Assembly: GCF_012849215.1 (NCBI RefSeq)
Contig: NZ_CP051682.1
Location: 2,604,001 to 2,668,000 of the forward strand
Source of the DNA: Mucilaginibacter robiniae
GTDB taxonomy: Bacteria > Bacteroidota > Bacteroidia > Sphingobacteriales > Sphingobacteriaceae
DNA: 64,000 nucleotides
Direction: 5' to 3'
Under the pieces are notes generated by a model. It saw nothing but the letters and a program-made list of their open reading frames with translations. It did no database searches and was not told where the DNA came from. Position 1 is the stretch's first letter, and every line of letters starts with the position of its first letter. Below are positions 35,826 through 44,433 of the stretch, piece after piece. The position numbers were made by a program, and so were the translations under genes.

Positions 35826-38219
35826 TTGAAAAATTTTTACCTGGCTTTTGTAGCCTTGCTGTTGCCTGTAGTGGCTGCAGCCCAGTTTTCCGTATCCGGA
35901 AAAGTAACCGATCAGCAAACCGGACAGCCATTGCCTGGTGCTACTGTGAGTATTGCTAACCTGCAAAGTACCGTAACTAATGCCAATGGTAGCTATGAGC
36001 TTAGCAATGTTAAAGGCGGTAACTATACTGTTCTTGTTAGTTATGTGGGTTATCAGGCCTTGCCCAAAAGTGTAACAGTTCGGGGGAGCATGACGGTTAG
36101 CTTTGCCCTAATGCATAGTAATTTAATGACTGAAGATGTAACTGTAAGTGCTACCCGGGCATCAGCTAACTCGCCAACAGCCTTTACCAACCTCCGCAAA
36201 AAAGACTTACAGAAAAACAACTTAGGTCAGGATTTGCCATTTCTACTCGATCAGACGCCTTCGGCTGTAGTCACTTCCAATGCAGGGGCTGGTGTGGGGT
36301 ATACTGGTATTCGCATACGGGGTTCTGATGCTACCCGTATCAACGTAACATTAAATGGTATCCCATTAAATGATGCGGAAAGTCAAGGCGCTTTCTTTAT
36401 TGATTTACCTGATCTAGCATCATCAGTAGATAATATTCAAATACAACGTGGCGTAGGTACCTCAACCAATGGCGCTGGTGCTTTTGGGGCTAGTATCAAT
36501 ATTCAAACTACAACCCGGCAAGATACAGCCTATGCGCAGCTCGATAATTCGGCCGGTTCGTACGGAACGGTAAAAAATACCGTTAGCCTGGGTACTGGTT
36601 TGCTGGGTGGGCACTTCACGGTAGATGGCCGCTTATCGCGCGTGAACTCCGATGGGTATATTGATCGGGCATTCTCTAAGCTGAAATCGTTTTTCGTGAG
36701 CGGTGCTTATTATGGTAAAAGCAGCGTAGTACGCCTAAACGTATTTTCAGGTTACGAACAAACTTACCAAGCTTGGGATGGCGTACCGGAAGATAGTGTA
36801 CGCAAAGGCAACCGTCGGTACAATGAATTAGGTTACATTAACCGTACTGGAACGTATTATCCTAATCAAACGGATAATTATACGCAGAACCATTACCAGT
36901 TGCTCTACAATCAGCAAATTACGCCGAAGCTTTCCTTTGCGGGTGCCTTGCATTATACCAGAGGAGAAGGTTACTATGAAGAGTATAAGAATGATGCTAA
37001 GCTAACCAGTTATGGTGTTACACCAGCCATTGTTGGAGGTGATACCTTGAATGTTACCGACCTAGTACGCCGATTGTGGTTGAAGAATGATTTTTATGGG
37101 GTTACTTACAACTTTAAATATCAGCCGCAAAATAACTTGAACCTGACTTTGGGTGGTGCTTACAACGAATACCGCGGCGATCACTTTAACAATATTGAAT
37201 GGACCCAACAAAGCACTAATATTTTGCCCGATTATGAATATTCGCGCAATAAAGGGGTGAAGAAAGATTTCAACCTTTTTGGCCGGATAGATTACCGCAT
37301 AGGGCAAGTGTTATTGTATGGCGATATGCAGTACCGCCACATTAATTACTCGTTTCTGGGTTATGACCGGAATCTGAACAACGTACAGCAAGCTGTGCAG
37401 CTTAACTTCTTCAATCCGAAAGTTGGAGCTACCTACCTGATCGACGATCACAACAGTGTATATGCCTCATTTGCGGTAGGTAACCATGAGCCCAACCGTG
37501 ATGATTATGTAAATTCATCACCCGAAAGTCGCCCAAAATCTGAGAACCTGAAAGATTTTGAAGCAGGTTACCGTGTACGTGGTACCAATTTTACAGCAGG
37601 CATTAATGGCTTTTATATGCTTTACAAAAATCAGTTGGTGTTAACAGGCTCTTTAAACGATGTGGGTGAAGCTATCCGCACCAACATCAAAGATAGTTAC
37701 CGTACCGGTGTTGAGCTGGATGGTCGGGTAAGAATTATAGAGCAATTGAGTTGGGCAGCTAACGCCTCATTTAGTGCCAATAGGGTGAAAAACTTTCAAC
37801 AGTACTTGTATAACGTCGATACCGATAACACCGATTTATATGCTCAATATGGCAAAACCAATATTGCTTTTTCACCAAGTGTAGTAGCTTCTAGCGAAAT
37901 TAGCTACCATCCTATCAAGAATAGCGAAATTGCTTTTATCAGCAAATATGTAAGTCGGCAGTATCTGGACAATACCTCAACCGAAAGCCGTTCACTGAAC
38001 CCATATTTTGTAAGCAATGTAAGATTAGGCTATAGTTTCAGTGCTTTTTCTATCAAGAACATCGGTGTGAGTTTACTGGTGAATAACGTGTTCAGCAAAA
38101 AATATCAATCTGACGGAGCCACCTATCCAGACCTTGAAGGCGGCAAAGTGGTGAACTATAACTATTGGTTCGCGCAAGCTCCAATCAACTTTTTAGGGTC
38201 ATTGAGTTTAAGGTTTTAA
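35826..38219 (+). CDS. TonB-dependent receptor for thiamine (TPP-riboswitch controlled)
   Basis: This 797-residue outer membrane receptor has a signal peptide (ending VAAAQ). A carboxypeptidase-like domain comes next (SVSGKVTDQQTGQPLPGATV), then a plug with VTVSATRA and GVGYTGIRIRGSDATRINVT, and a barrel ending in SLRF with terminal Phe. No ATG start is available in frame; TTG at 35826 fits the signal peptide start. The TPP riboswitch directly upstream and the PnuT-like gene downstream identify the substrate as thiamine or a related compound, a set-up described for Bacteroidota by comparative genomics. It is a classical receptor rather than a SusC type. Confidence 0.9.
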   Translation: MKNFYLAFVALLLPVVAAAQFSVSGKVTDQQTGQPLPGATVSIANLQSTVTNANGSYELSNVKGGNYTVLVSYVGYQALPKSVTVRGSMTVSFALMHSNLMTEDVTVSATRASANSPTAFTNLRKKDLQKNNLGQDLPFLLDQTPSAVVTSNAGAGVGYTGIRIRGSDATRINVTLNGIPLNDAESQGAFFIDLPDLASSVDNIQIQRGVGTSTNGAGAFGASINIQTTTRQDTAYAQLDNSAGSYGTVKNTVSLGTGLLGGHFTVDGRLSRVNSDGYIDRAFSKLKSFFVSGAYYGKSSVVRLNVFSGYEQTYQAWDGVPEDSVRKGNRRYNELGYINRTGTYYPNQTDNYTQNHYQLLYNQQITPKLSFAGALHYTRGEGYYEEYKNDAKLTSYGVTPAIVGGDTLNVTDLVRRLWLKNDFYGVTYNFKYQPQNNLNLTLGGAYNEYRGDHFNNIEWTQQSTNILPDYEYSRNKGVKKDFNLFGRIDYRIGQVLLYGDMQYRHINYSFLGYDRNLNNVQQAVQLNFFNPKVGATYLIDDHNSVYASFAVGNHEPNRDDYVNSSPESRPKSENLKDFEAGYRVRGTNFTAGINGFYMLYKNQLVLTGSLNDVGEAIRTNIKDSYRTGVELDGRVRIIEQLSWAANASFSANRVKNFQQYLYNVDTDNTDLYAQYGKTNIAFSPSVVASSEISYHPIKNSEIAFISKYVSRQYLDNTSTESRSLNPYFVSNVRLGYSFSAFSIKNIGVSLLVNNVFSKKYQSDGATYPDLEGGKVVNYNYWFAQAPINFLGSLSLRF

Positions 38220-38230
38220 AAACAAGATTT

Positions 38231-38316
38231 GTCATTGCGAGGCGTATCAACAACGAAGCAATCTCATTGGTTTATCAATGAAGCAACGGAATTGCTACGC
38301 TGACACTCGCAATGAC
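38231..38316. repeat. REP-like element GTCATTGCGAG...CTCGCAATGAC
   Basis: GTCATTGCGAG (38231-38241) and CTCGCAATGAC (38306-38316) form perfect arms, with GAAGCAAT and ATTGCT-type inner pairing between them. The GTCATTGCGAGG...GAAGCAATCTC pattern is a widespread extragenic repeat in bacteria as I recall it. It sits in the 114-base gap between the receptor and pnuT genes. Confidence 0.75.
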
Positions 38317-38333
38317 ATTAAAGGAGAATAGTA

Positions 38334-38960
38334 ATGCAACACTGGGCAGACCTTTTGCTGGAGCAAATACGGCAAACTACTGGGTTAGAATGGGTGGCAG
38401 TGATATTCGGTATAGCCGAAGTATTACTAGCCCGTAAAAATAACGTGTTGTTATATCCTGCGGGTATAGCCGGTTCAGCTATTTCTATATTTCTATTTAT
38501 TGAAGCCGGTTTATTTGCCGATGCCAGCTTAAACGGCTACTATGTGCTGATGAGCTTGTATGGCTGGATAATCTGGAGCCGTCGTAAAAACGAGCCGCCG
38601 GTACAAATAGCACATGCCAATGGCCGGGAATGGTTAATTACAGCCTTGATTGCTTTTGTTGGATGGGGTGTAATCTATTTCATTCTGAAGAATTATACTT
38701 CATCAACAGTGCCGGTTTCTGATGCATGGGTATCCTCATCAGCGTGGGCAGGTACCTGGTTGCTGGCCCGGCGACGTATTGAAAATTGGGTGGTACTCAA
38801 TATATCTAATCTGTTTGCCATACCGTTACTGTTTTACAAGCATTTGCCGCTGTTTGCCTTATTAACGTTGTTTTTATTTGTGATTGCAATTTTGGGTTAT
38901 TACGACTGGCGAAAATTATATCGGGAACAAATTATTAAATCTTCTAATCTGCTGGCATGA
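38334..38960 (+). CDS. pnuT: PnuC-family transporter, probable thiamine importer PnuT
   Basis: This 208-residue inner membrane protein has about seven hydrophobic helices and the PnuC pattern: ARKNNVLLYPAGIAGSAISI early, YVLMSLYGWIIWSRR in the middle, and ARRRIENWVVLNISNLFAIP towards the end. PnuC proteins carry nicotinamide riboside; the PnuT branch carries thiamine and is typically under TPP riboswitch control. The riboswitch and receptor upstream support PnuT. Its stop codon overlaps the start of the flavoprotein gene in an ATGA junction. Confidence 0.9.
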   Translation: MQHWADLLLEQIRQTTGLEWVAVIFGIAEVLLARKNNVLLYPAGIAGSAISIFLFIEAGLFADASLNGYYVLMSLYGWIIWSRRKNEPPVQIAHANGREWLITALIAFVGWGVIYFILKNYTSSTVPVSDAWVSSSAWAGTWLLARRRIENWVVLNISNLFAIPLLFYKHLPLFALLTLFLFVIAILGYYDWRKLYREQIIKSSNLLA

Positions 38961-40063
38961 GAACTGAACCACATCCATCGGCCTTATTAAAACCGGAATG
39001 GGTAAGCATTATTCGTATCCATGCATTTGCAGCCGAGCAGCAGGGCGAGTTGCAGCCTGAACAACTGGAACTGATTTATTTACAGCAGTGGTTTAAAATG
39101 TTGGTACCTACGGTTTACGGCGGTTCTGAATTGCCCTTGCCTGATATGGTGCGTTTAGAAGAAGCCTTGAGCTGGGCCGATGGTAGCTTGGGCTGGGTAA
39201 TTACCTTATGTGCTGGTGCAGCCTGGTTCGGCGGCTTTATAGCGCCTGATGCTGCGAAAGAAATATTTGCCAATCCTAAAGTATGCTTAGCAGGTAGTGG
39301 TGCCAGTACAGGTACTGCTAACTCAACCGAAAATAGCTATCTGCTTAATGGTAGTTGGAAATATGCCAGTGGCGTACGTCATGCTACTCATTTTACAGCT
39401 AATTGCTTGGTTGAACAAGATGAGGAAGTCTTGTCGTATGCAAACAACAATCCGTTGGTGCAATCCTTTGTTGTAGATGCACAAAAGGCTGAATTGATTC
39501 CGGCTTGGAAATATATAGGCATGATGGGCACGGGGAGCCATGCTTTTCGTTTTGAGAATGTAGAGGTGCCAGCCAATCGCTGCTTTAAAATAGATGGTGC
39601 AGCTGCTTATGTGAATACCCCACTGTATCGTTATCCCTTTTTGCAATTGGCAGAAGCTACGCTGGCTGCCAACTTATCAGGTATGGCGATACACTTTGTA
39701 GATTTATGCGAGCCTGTGCTGATGGAAAAGATGCAGCAGCCTAAATTAACAGAAAAGCAACACCATGTACTTAAAAGTACGTTGCAGGAGGTGAAAGATA
39801 ATCTACAAGGCATACGTGCCCAGTTTTACCATGCACTGGATGCTTCGTGGCAGGCTGGTGTATCAGCAGAAAACATAGATGACCACTACCTAAAGGCTGT
39901 AAGCAATTCAAGCCGTTTACTGGCGCAGATAGCCCGCGAAAGTGTAGATGCCTTATATCCTTATTGTGGCTTATGGGCAGCATCGCCTGATACAGAATTA
40001 AATTTGGTGTGGCGCGATTTACATACGGCCAGTCAGCACTCGCTACTTACGTTTACTGAATAA
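38957..40063 (+). CDS. Acyl-CoA dehydrogenase-fold flavoprotein (class D flavin monooxygenase-like)
   Basis: This 368-residue soluble protein shows the acyl-CoA dehydrogenase fold: an N-terminal helical part with WFKMLVPTVYGGSELPLPDM, a middle beta domain (YLLNGSWKYASGVRHATHFT; KYIGMMGTGSHAFRFENVEV) and a C-terminal helical bundle ending RDLHTASQHSLLTF. The last motif and the lack of the usual catalytic Glu pattern resemble flavin-dependent hydroxylases such as HsaA and DszC more than true acyl-CoA dehydrogenases. The 4-base overlap with pnuT ties it to the TPP-controlled unit. It has no established place in thiamine uptake; a role in salvaging or modifying a thiamine-related compound is a hypothesis. 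Confidence 0.8.
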   Translation: MRTEPHPSALLKPEWVSIIRIHAFAAEQQGELQPEQLELIYLQQWFKMLVPTVYGGSELPLPDMVRLEEALSWADGSLGWVITLCAGAAWFGGFIAPDAAKEIFANPKVCLAGSGASTGTANSTENSYLLNGSWKYASGVRHATHFTANCLVEQDEEVLSYANNNPLVQSFVVDAQKAELIPAWKYIGMMGTGSHAFRFENVEVPANRCFKIDGAAAYVNTPLYRYPFLQLAEATLAANLSGMAIHFVDLCEPVLMEKMQQPKLTEKQHHVLKSTLQEVKDNLQGIRAQFYHALDASWQAGVSAENIDDHYLKAVSNSSRLLAQIARESVDALYPYCGLWAASPDTELNLVWRDLHTASQHSLLTFTE

Positions 40064-40130
40064 TCATGCTATAATCTGGATGTTCAAAACAAAGCAAACC
40101 AACCTTTCAATTGGCTGTTAATGCAGGCAA

Positions 40131-40595
40131 ATGAAGTTTATAATCACATCCCTGATATATTGCTGCTTGTTGGTAACTGCGCAGGCACAAAAACATACAC
40201 CACTACCGCATGGTATGGTATTTGGTTCGGCACCCAGCCATGTAAGCCTGATGCCGGCTTCAAAGCTAGAAACTTTTATGGGCAAGCGTACGCGTACTAC
40301 GGCCTCGGTTATTGGTACCGTTATTAAAGTAACCAAGCCTAAAGGGGGCTGGTTTATTTTAGATGCTGGCAACGGACAAACCATCCAAGCCCATTTTAGA
40401 AACTACAATGTTGTTTTGCCCGAAGATTTAAAAGGCAGGCAGGTGGTAATTGCCGGTGTGGCTCAAAAAGAGTTCATTGCTGATGATCATCAGCAACTGG
40501 CCGGTAACCGTAAAACAGATAAAAATACGTTATCTTCCAAAAACAAACCGCCGCAGCTTACTTATGAAGTAACCGGGTTGTTTGTTAATAAGTAG
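40131..40595 (+). CDS. DUF4920 domain protein, exported
   Basis: This 154-residue protein has a signal peptide (ending VTAQAQ) and a small beta-rich domain that fits DUF4920: ASVIGTVIKVTKPKGGWFIL, then DLKGRQVVIAGVAQKEFIAD. The layout suggests an OB-like fold in the periplasm. Function unknown. It lies 67 bases after the flavoprotein gene in the same direction, with no terminator between them, so it may be read from the thiamine operon or from its own promoter. Confidence 0.72.
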   Translation: MKFIITSLIYCCLLVTAQAQKHTPLPHGMVFGSAPSHVSLMPASKLETFMGKRTRTTASVIGTVIKVTKPKGGWFILDAGNGQTIQAHFRNYNVVLPEDLKGRQVVIAGVAQKEFIADDHQQLAGNRKTDKNTLSSKNKPPQLTYEVTGLFVNK

Positions 40596-40617
40596 CAGCG
40601 TACGTTTGCCGGATAAA

Positions 40618-41805
40618 TTAATATACCCGGCAAAGTAACCCTTTCAGGTACTCACCTTCTGGGAATGAAGCTCGTACCGGATGATCTTCAGGTTGGCAAA
40701 ACTGGTAAATAAATTGTACTTGTTTACCAGCATCTAGTGCTGCCCAAGCTAATACCTGTTTAAAAGTATCAATATCCATAGCGCCGGAGCAGGAAAAAGT
40801 GGCCAGTAAGCCACCGCTGTTCAGCAATAACATCGCTATACGATTCAAGTCTTTGTAAGCCCGTGAAGCGCGATCTAATGCTGAGCGTGATGGGGCATAT
40901 TTGGGTGGGTCCAGTACAATCACGTCGAACTTTTCCCCATCCTCTTTAAACTTGCGTAGCTGTTTGTTAACATCTGATTGAATGGCCGCATGCTTGGTGG
41001 CATCCAGCCCATTTAGTACAATATTCTTTTTTAAAGTTTCTATGGCTAAGGCGGAACTATCTACACTGATTACCGAGGCTACGCCTTGTTGCAGGCTGTT
41101 CAGGGTAAAGCCACCCGTATAGCAAAAACAATCCAGCACTTTTTTACCTGCCGTATGAGCAGCTAGCAAGTGGCGGTTATCACGCTGATCACAGTAGAAA
41201 CCTGATTTTTGACCTTCGGCAATGTTGATGCCGTAAGTCAGGTTGTTTTCTTTAACCTCTACCAGTTCAGGTGGTGGGCTGCCGGCCAGTACTTCATTAA
41301 CTGTGTCGAGGCCTTCATGGGCGCGTGATGATGCATCACTTTTATCAAATATTCCTTTAGGCTGTAACAAGCGTTGTAGCTCATCAATAATAATTGCTTT
41401 GTTGTTTTCAATACCCGAGGTCAGAATTTGCAGCGAAAGGTAGTCTGCATATTTATCTACAATGAGGCCAGGAAGGTAATCGGCTTCACTAAAAACCAAG
41501 CGGCAGGTGTTGGTGCGACCATCCTGCAAAATATAGCTTCGGCTTTGTACCGCAGTTGCTACTTTAGTGCGGAACCATTGTTCATCAACTGGCGTATGTT
41601 CATCCCATTCTAGCAAACGCAAAGCCACACGCGATTGATTGTTGTAAAAGCCATAAGCCATAAATTTGCCTTGGGCATCTACTAACTTTACCAAATCGCC
41701 ATTTGCAGGCTTGCCTTTTACACGCTCAATAGCCCCTGAAAATACCCAGGGATGACGCTGTAGTACTGCTTTTTCTTTACCTTTTTTCAGGATAACATCC
41801 ACCAT
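40618..41805 (-). CDS. Class I SAM-dependent rRNA methyltransferase (RlmI-like)
   Basis: This cytoplasmic enzyme of 395 residues has an N-terminal PUA domain (LQRHPWVFSGAIERVKGKPA) and a C-terminal Rossmann methyltransferase domain with SAM motif KVLDCFCYTGGFTLNSLQ and the catalytic-type motif VIVLDPPKYAPSR. Family members methylate a cytosine in 23S rRNA (RlmI); the exact target is inferred. The frame is open to a TTG at 41814, but the ATG at 41805 is preferred. A TATCTTTG box (41819-41812) ends only six bases before it, suggesting a leaderless mRNA. Confidence 0.9.
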   Translation of the reverse strand: MVDVILKKGKEKAVLQRHPWVFSGAIERVKGKPANGDLVKLVDAQGKFMAYGFYNNQSRVALRLLEWDEHTPVDEQWFRTKVATAVQSRSYILQDGRTNTCRLVFSEADYLPGLIVDKYADYLSLQILTSGIENNKAIIIDELQRLLQPKGIFDKSDASSRAHEGLDTVNEVLAGSPPPELVEVKENNLTYGINIAEGQKSGFYCDQRDNRHLLAAHTAGKKVLDCFCYTGGFTLNSLQQGVASVISVDSSALAIETLKKNIVLNGLDATKHAAIQSDVNKQLRKFKEDGEKFDVIVLDPPKYAPSRSALDRASRAYKDLNRIAMLLLNSGGLLATFSCSGAMDIDTFKQVLAWAALDAGKQVQFIYQFCQPEDHPVRASFPEGEYLKGLLCRVY

Positions 41806-41811
41806 AAGCTG

Positions 41812-41819
41812 CAAAGATA
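41812..41819 (-). promoter_or_regulatory. -7 box immediately upstream of the rRNA methyltransferase gene
   Basis: TATCTTTG on the minus strand fits TAnnTTTG and ends six bases before the chosen ATG. Transcription would start at or next to the start codon. The -33 element is not clear. Confidence 0.6.
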
Positions 41820-41879
41820 CGCAGCCCTGTGTAAATCTGCCCTGACTAACTAGACTTTTGTTAATAGCATGAAATTAGT

Positions 41880-42452
41880 TTACTCTTTTAGTTTTCTAAA
41901 GTTGAACTTATAAGCAATCCCCAACCCTGCTATGGCGCCTACTTCACGATGGTTAGTTTTGAAGTTGATAATATCTGTACGTAAGGTAAGTTCAAATGTG
42001 CTACGCTTATCTATAGTCCAATCGTAACCTACGGCTGCGGTTCCGCCTATACCGCCGGTAACCAAATCTTCGTTACCGCCGCCTATGTAAATCATGGCTC
42101 CTGCACGGGCAAAAAACTGTTTATCGAAATAATATTTAGCGCCTAAGCCTAAATAGAATAAATCGATATTATCTCTGTAGCGATAGTGCCCGTAACCATC
42201 GTTGCTATAAATAATGCCACCATCGCTATTAATTCTGTCATAGCCCAATACGGGCGAGATAGCTACCTTATTGCTTACCTTAATATTGGTTTGCCAATTG
42301 AAACCGTAACCAAACTTGTAACCCGAGTGTAGTGGTAAGTTAACATCATACCCTAAGCTGGTAGATGTTCGGGCTTGACTGTAAACTTGTGTTAAACACA
42401 GGTTTAATAATAGAAATATGATAGCAGTTGTGATATAAATAGGCTTCTTCAT
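41880..42452 (-). CDS. Outer membrane beta-barrel protein
   Basis: This 190-residue protein has a signal peptide (MKKPIYITTAIIFLLLNL, ending QVYSQ) and alternating hydrophobic strands rich in Tyr, Gly and Phe (YKFGYGFNWQTNIKVSN; FYLGLGAKYYFDKQFFARAG; AVGYDWTIDKRSTFELTLRT), ending GIAYKFNFRKLKE. It fits the small OmpW/OprF-like porin-fold group of Bacteroidota. The frame extends to 42467, but the ATG at 42452 gives the proper signal peptide. Function unknown. Neighbours are unrelated housekeeping genes. Confidence 0.8.
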   Translation of the reverse strand: MKKPIYITTAIIFLLLNLCLTQVYSQARTSTSLGYDVNLPLHSGYKFGYGFNWQTNIKVSNKVAISPVLGYDRINSDGGIIYSNDGYGHYRYRDNIDLFYLGLGAKYYFDKQFFARAGAMIYIGGGNEDLVTGGIGGTAAVGYDWTIDKRSTFELTLRTDIINFKTNHREVGAIAGLGIAYKFNFRKLKE

Positions 42453-42550
42453 GATGATTAGGTTCAACGGGTTGTAATTAAAATTTATGAAAGGTAGAAT
42501 TATTTAACCAATAGATAAAAAACCGTCTGCCTTCTTACTATCTATGGTAG

Positions 42551-43651
42551 TTAAAACAAACTAAGCTGTTCACCTATCACTGTCTTTTTTTCTTTAATAG
42601 GTTGCTCTCCAAAGTTGGAAACTGAAATGCCTAGTAGTCGTATTCGGGCATCTTCAGGATTGGTGGCGGCTAACAGTTGTTTAGCGGTTTGGGTTAATGT
42701 ATCAGCATCTCTTACTGGATGGTTAAAAGATTGATTCCGAGTGATCTGCTTGAAATCGCTATACTTTATTTTAAGCGTAACAGTGCGGCCTTTAAGTTGG
42801 TAGCGATCTAGCCGGGCAGCTACTGTTTGCGCTATTTTATCCAATTCCTCGTGCATATCTTCGGTGGTGGTTAGGTCATAGGCAAAAGTATCTTCAGCCC
42901 CCATGGATTTAGTTTCACGATGGGGCTGTACCGGCCGATTGTCAATGCCCCGTACAATCTGGTAATAAAAGCCACCTACTTTACCAAAGTGTTGTGTGAG
43001 TTCCTGCTCTGTCAGTGTTTTTAAATCTGCACCGGTATGCAGACCCATCTTTTTCATCTTTTCGGCTGTTACTTTACCTACACCAAAAAACTTTTCGACC
43101 GGCAGGTTCTCCATAAACTTTTCAATAGCAGACGGGCCGATAAATTTTAGCCCGTCAGGCTTATTGATGTCTGAAGCAATTTTAGCCACAAACTTATTAA
43201 TAGATACACCGGCTGATGCGGTTAAGTTCAGTTCCTCCTGAATAGCCTGTTTAATCTGCTTGGCCACTTCAATGGCCGAACCTACGCCTAATTTATCTTC
43301 AGTTACATCCAGGTAAGCTTCATCTAACGATAGCGGCTCTATTAAATCCGTATATCGTCGAAAAATTTCCCGAATATGCTGCGATACTTCTTTGTACACC
43401 GCAAACCGTGGACGTACAAATATAGCTTGCGGACACAGCTGTTTCGCTTGCTTAGCCGACATAGCCGAGCGTATGCCGAACTTACGCGCCTCGTAGCTGG
43501 CTGTAGCCACCACCCCGCCCCGACCTTCCGGCGAGCCACCTACTACAATAGGTTTACCGCGATATTCCGGCTCATCACGTTGCTCTACCGATGCATAAAA
43601 GGCATCCATATCAATGTGGATGATTTTGCGGTATGGTGTAGCGGAGGGCAT
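42551..43651 (-). CDS. dinB: DNA polymerase IV (Y family)
   Basis: This 366-residue translesion polymerase has the catalytic acidic motifs HIDMDAFYASVEQRD near the start and EPLSLDEAYLDVT near residue 107, the thumb helix-hairpin-helix region (FFGVGKVTAEKMKKMGLHTG), a little-finger domain, and a C-terminal clamp-binding motif (GEQLSLF). It copies damaged DNA at the cost of accuracy. The frame is open to a TTG at 43657, but the ATG at 43651 is chosen; a TATCTTTG box lies only 3 bases upstream, suggesting a leaderless mRNA. Divergent from csaA. Confidence 0.96.
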   Translation of the reverse strand: MPSATPYRKIIHIDMDAFYASVEQRDEPEYRGKPIVVGGSPEGRGGVVATASYEARKFGIRSAMSAKQAKQLCPQAIFVRPRFAVYKEVSQHIREIFRRYTDLIEPLSLDEAYLDVTEDKLGVGSAIEVAKQIKQAIQEELNLTASAGVSINKFVAKIASDINKPDGLKFIGPSAIEKFMENLPVEKFFGVGKVTAEKMKKMGLHTGADLKTLTEQELTQHFGKVGGFYYQIVRGIDNRPVQPHRETKSMGAEDTFAYDLTTTEDMHEELDKIAQTVAARLDRYQLKGRTVTLKIKYSDFKQITRNQSFNHPVRDADTLTQTAKQLLAATNPEDARIRLLGISVSNFGEQPIKEKKTVIGEQLSLF

Positions 43652-43654
43652 ATA

Positions 43655-43712
43655 CAAAGATAAGAGATGTGATAAATTTAAGCACTATCCTGTCTCGCCC
43701 TTGTTATCTTTA
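43655..43712. promoter_or_regulatory. Divergent dinB/csaA promoters
   Basis: On the minus strand TATCTTTG (43662-43655) ends 3 bases before the dinB ATG. On the plus strand TATCTTTA (43705-43712), one base off consensus, ends 5 bases before the csaA ATG. Both would give leaderless or nearly leaderless mRNAs. Confidence 0.5.
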
Positions 43713-43717
43713 CTTTT

Positions 43718-44053
43718 ATGCAACCCATTACTTGGAACGATTTTGAGAAAGTAGAGCTACGGGCTGGTACCATATTGGAGGTATTAGACTTTCCGGAAGC
43801 TCGAAAGCCTGCTTACAAACTGAAGGTTGACTTTGGTCCATTTGGCGTAAAGTGGTCAAGTGCGCAGATTACTAGGCATTATATGAAGGAGGAGTTGGTA
43901 GGTCGACAAATATTAGGCATAATTAATTTTCCGGAGAAACAGATTGGTAAATTTATGTCGCAGTTTTTGGTAACTGGTTTAGCCGATGAAAACGGTGATA
44001 TTGTATTAACTGCTGTAGAGCGGGTAGTACCCAATGGTAGCAAGCTGATTTAA
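43718..44053 (+). CDS. csaA: tRNA-binding protein CsaA
   Basis: This 111-residue OB-fold protein matches CsaA: ITWNDFEKVELRAGTILEV at the start, DFPEARKPAYKLKVDFGP, and SQFLVTGLADENGDIVLTA near the end. Family members are homodimers that bind tRNA and have been linked to chaperone or secretion functions. It is followed after 6 bases by the SdpI-like gene. Confidence 0.93.
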   Translation: MQPITWNDFEKVELRAGTILEVLDFPEARKPAYKLKVDFGPFGVKWSSAQITRHYMKEELVGRQILGIINFPEKQIGKFMSQFLVTGLADENGDIVLTAVERVVPNGSKLI

Positions 44054-44059
44054 CAAAGT

Positions 44060-44431
44060 ATGAACTGGATAGTAGGTCCGCAACTGATTGGTTTTATTAT
44101 TTTGCTAGCTGGTTTAATACAAAAGCGGTTCCCTCCCAAAACCATCAATGGTCTTTACGGCTACCGCACAGCTTCCTCTATGCGTAACTCGCAAAGCTGG
44201 AATGAAGCGAACCGTTATAGTGCGCAGCTGATGATTAAAGCAGGAGGAATAACCTTAGCATCAGGGCTATTGATTACCTGGATGATGACTTTCTTTCATT
44301 TTGCTGAAACAACACAAAGCATTATTCAATTAGTTCTGGTATTAGTACCTACCTTTGGTATAGCTGGAGGGTTAATTTATTTTACCGAAAAATACCTGAA
44401 AAAAGTATTCGGTAACCACCTTGAATCTTAA
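44060..44431 (+). CDS. SdpI-family membrane protein
   Basis: This 123-residue protein has three hydrophobic helices (GPQLIGFIILLAGLI; MIKAGGITLASGLLITWMM; IIQLVLVLVPTFGIAGGLIY) and the SdpI signature between the first two (RFPPKTINGLYGYRTASSMRN, then WNEANRYSA). In Bacillus, SdpI gives immunity to a killing peptide and regulates; here it is a short, common relative of unknown role. It is closely spaced between csaA and tadA. Confidence 0.85.
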   Translation: MNWIVGPQLIGFIILLAGLIQKRFPPKTINGLYGYRTASSMRNSQSWNEANRYSAQLMIKAGGITLASGLLITWMMTFFHFAETTQSIIQLVLVLVPTFGIAGGLIYFTEKYLKKVFGNHLES

Positions 44432-44433
44432 AC

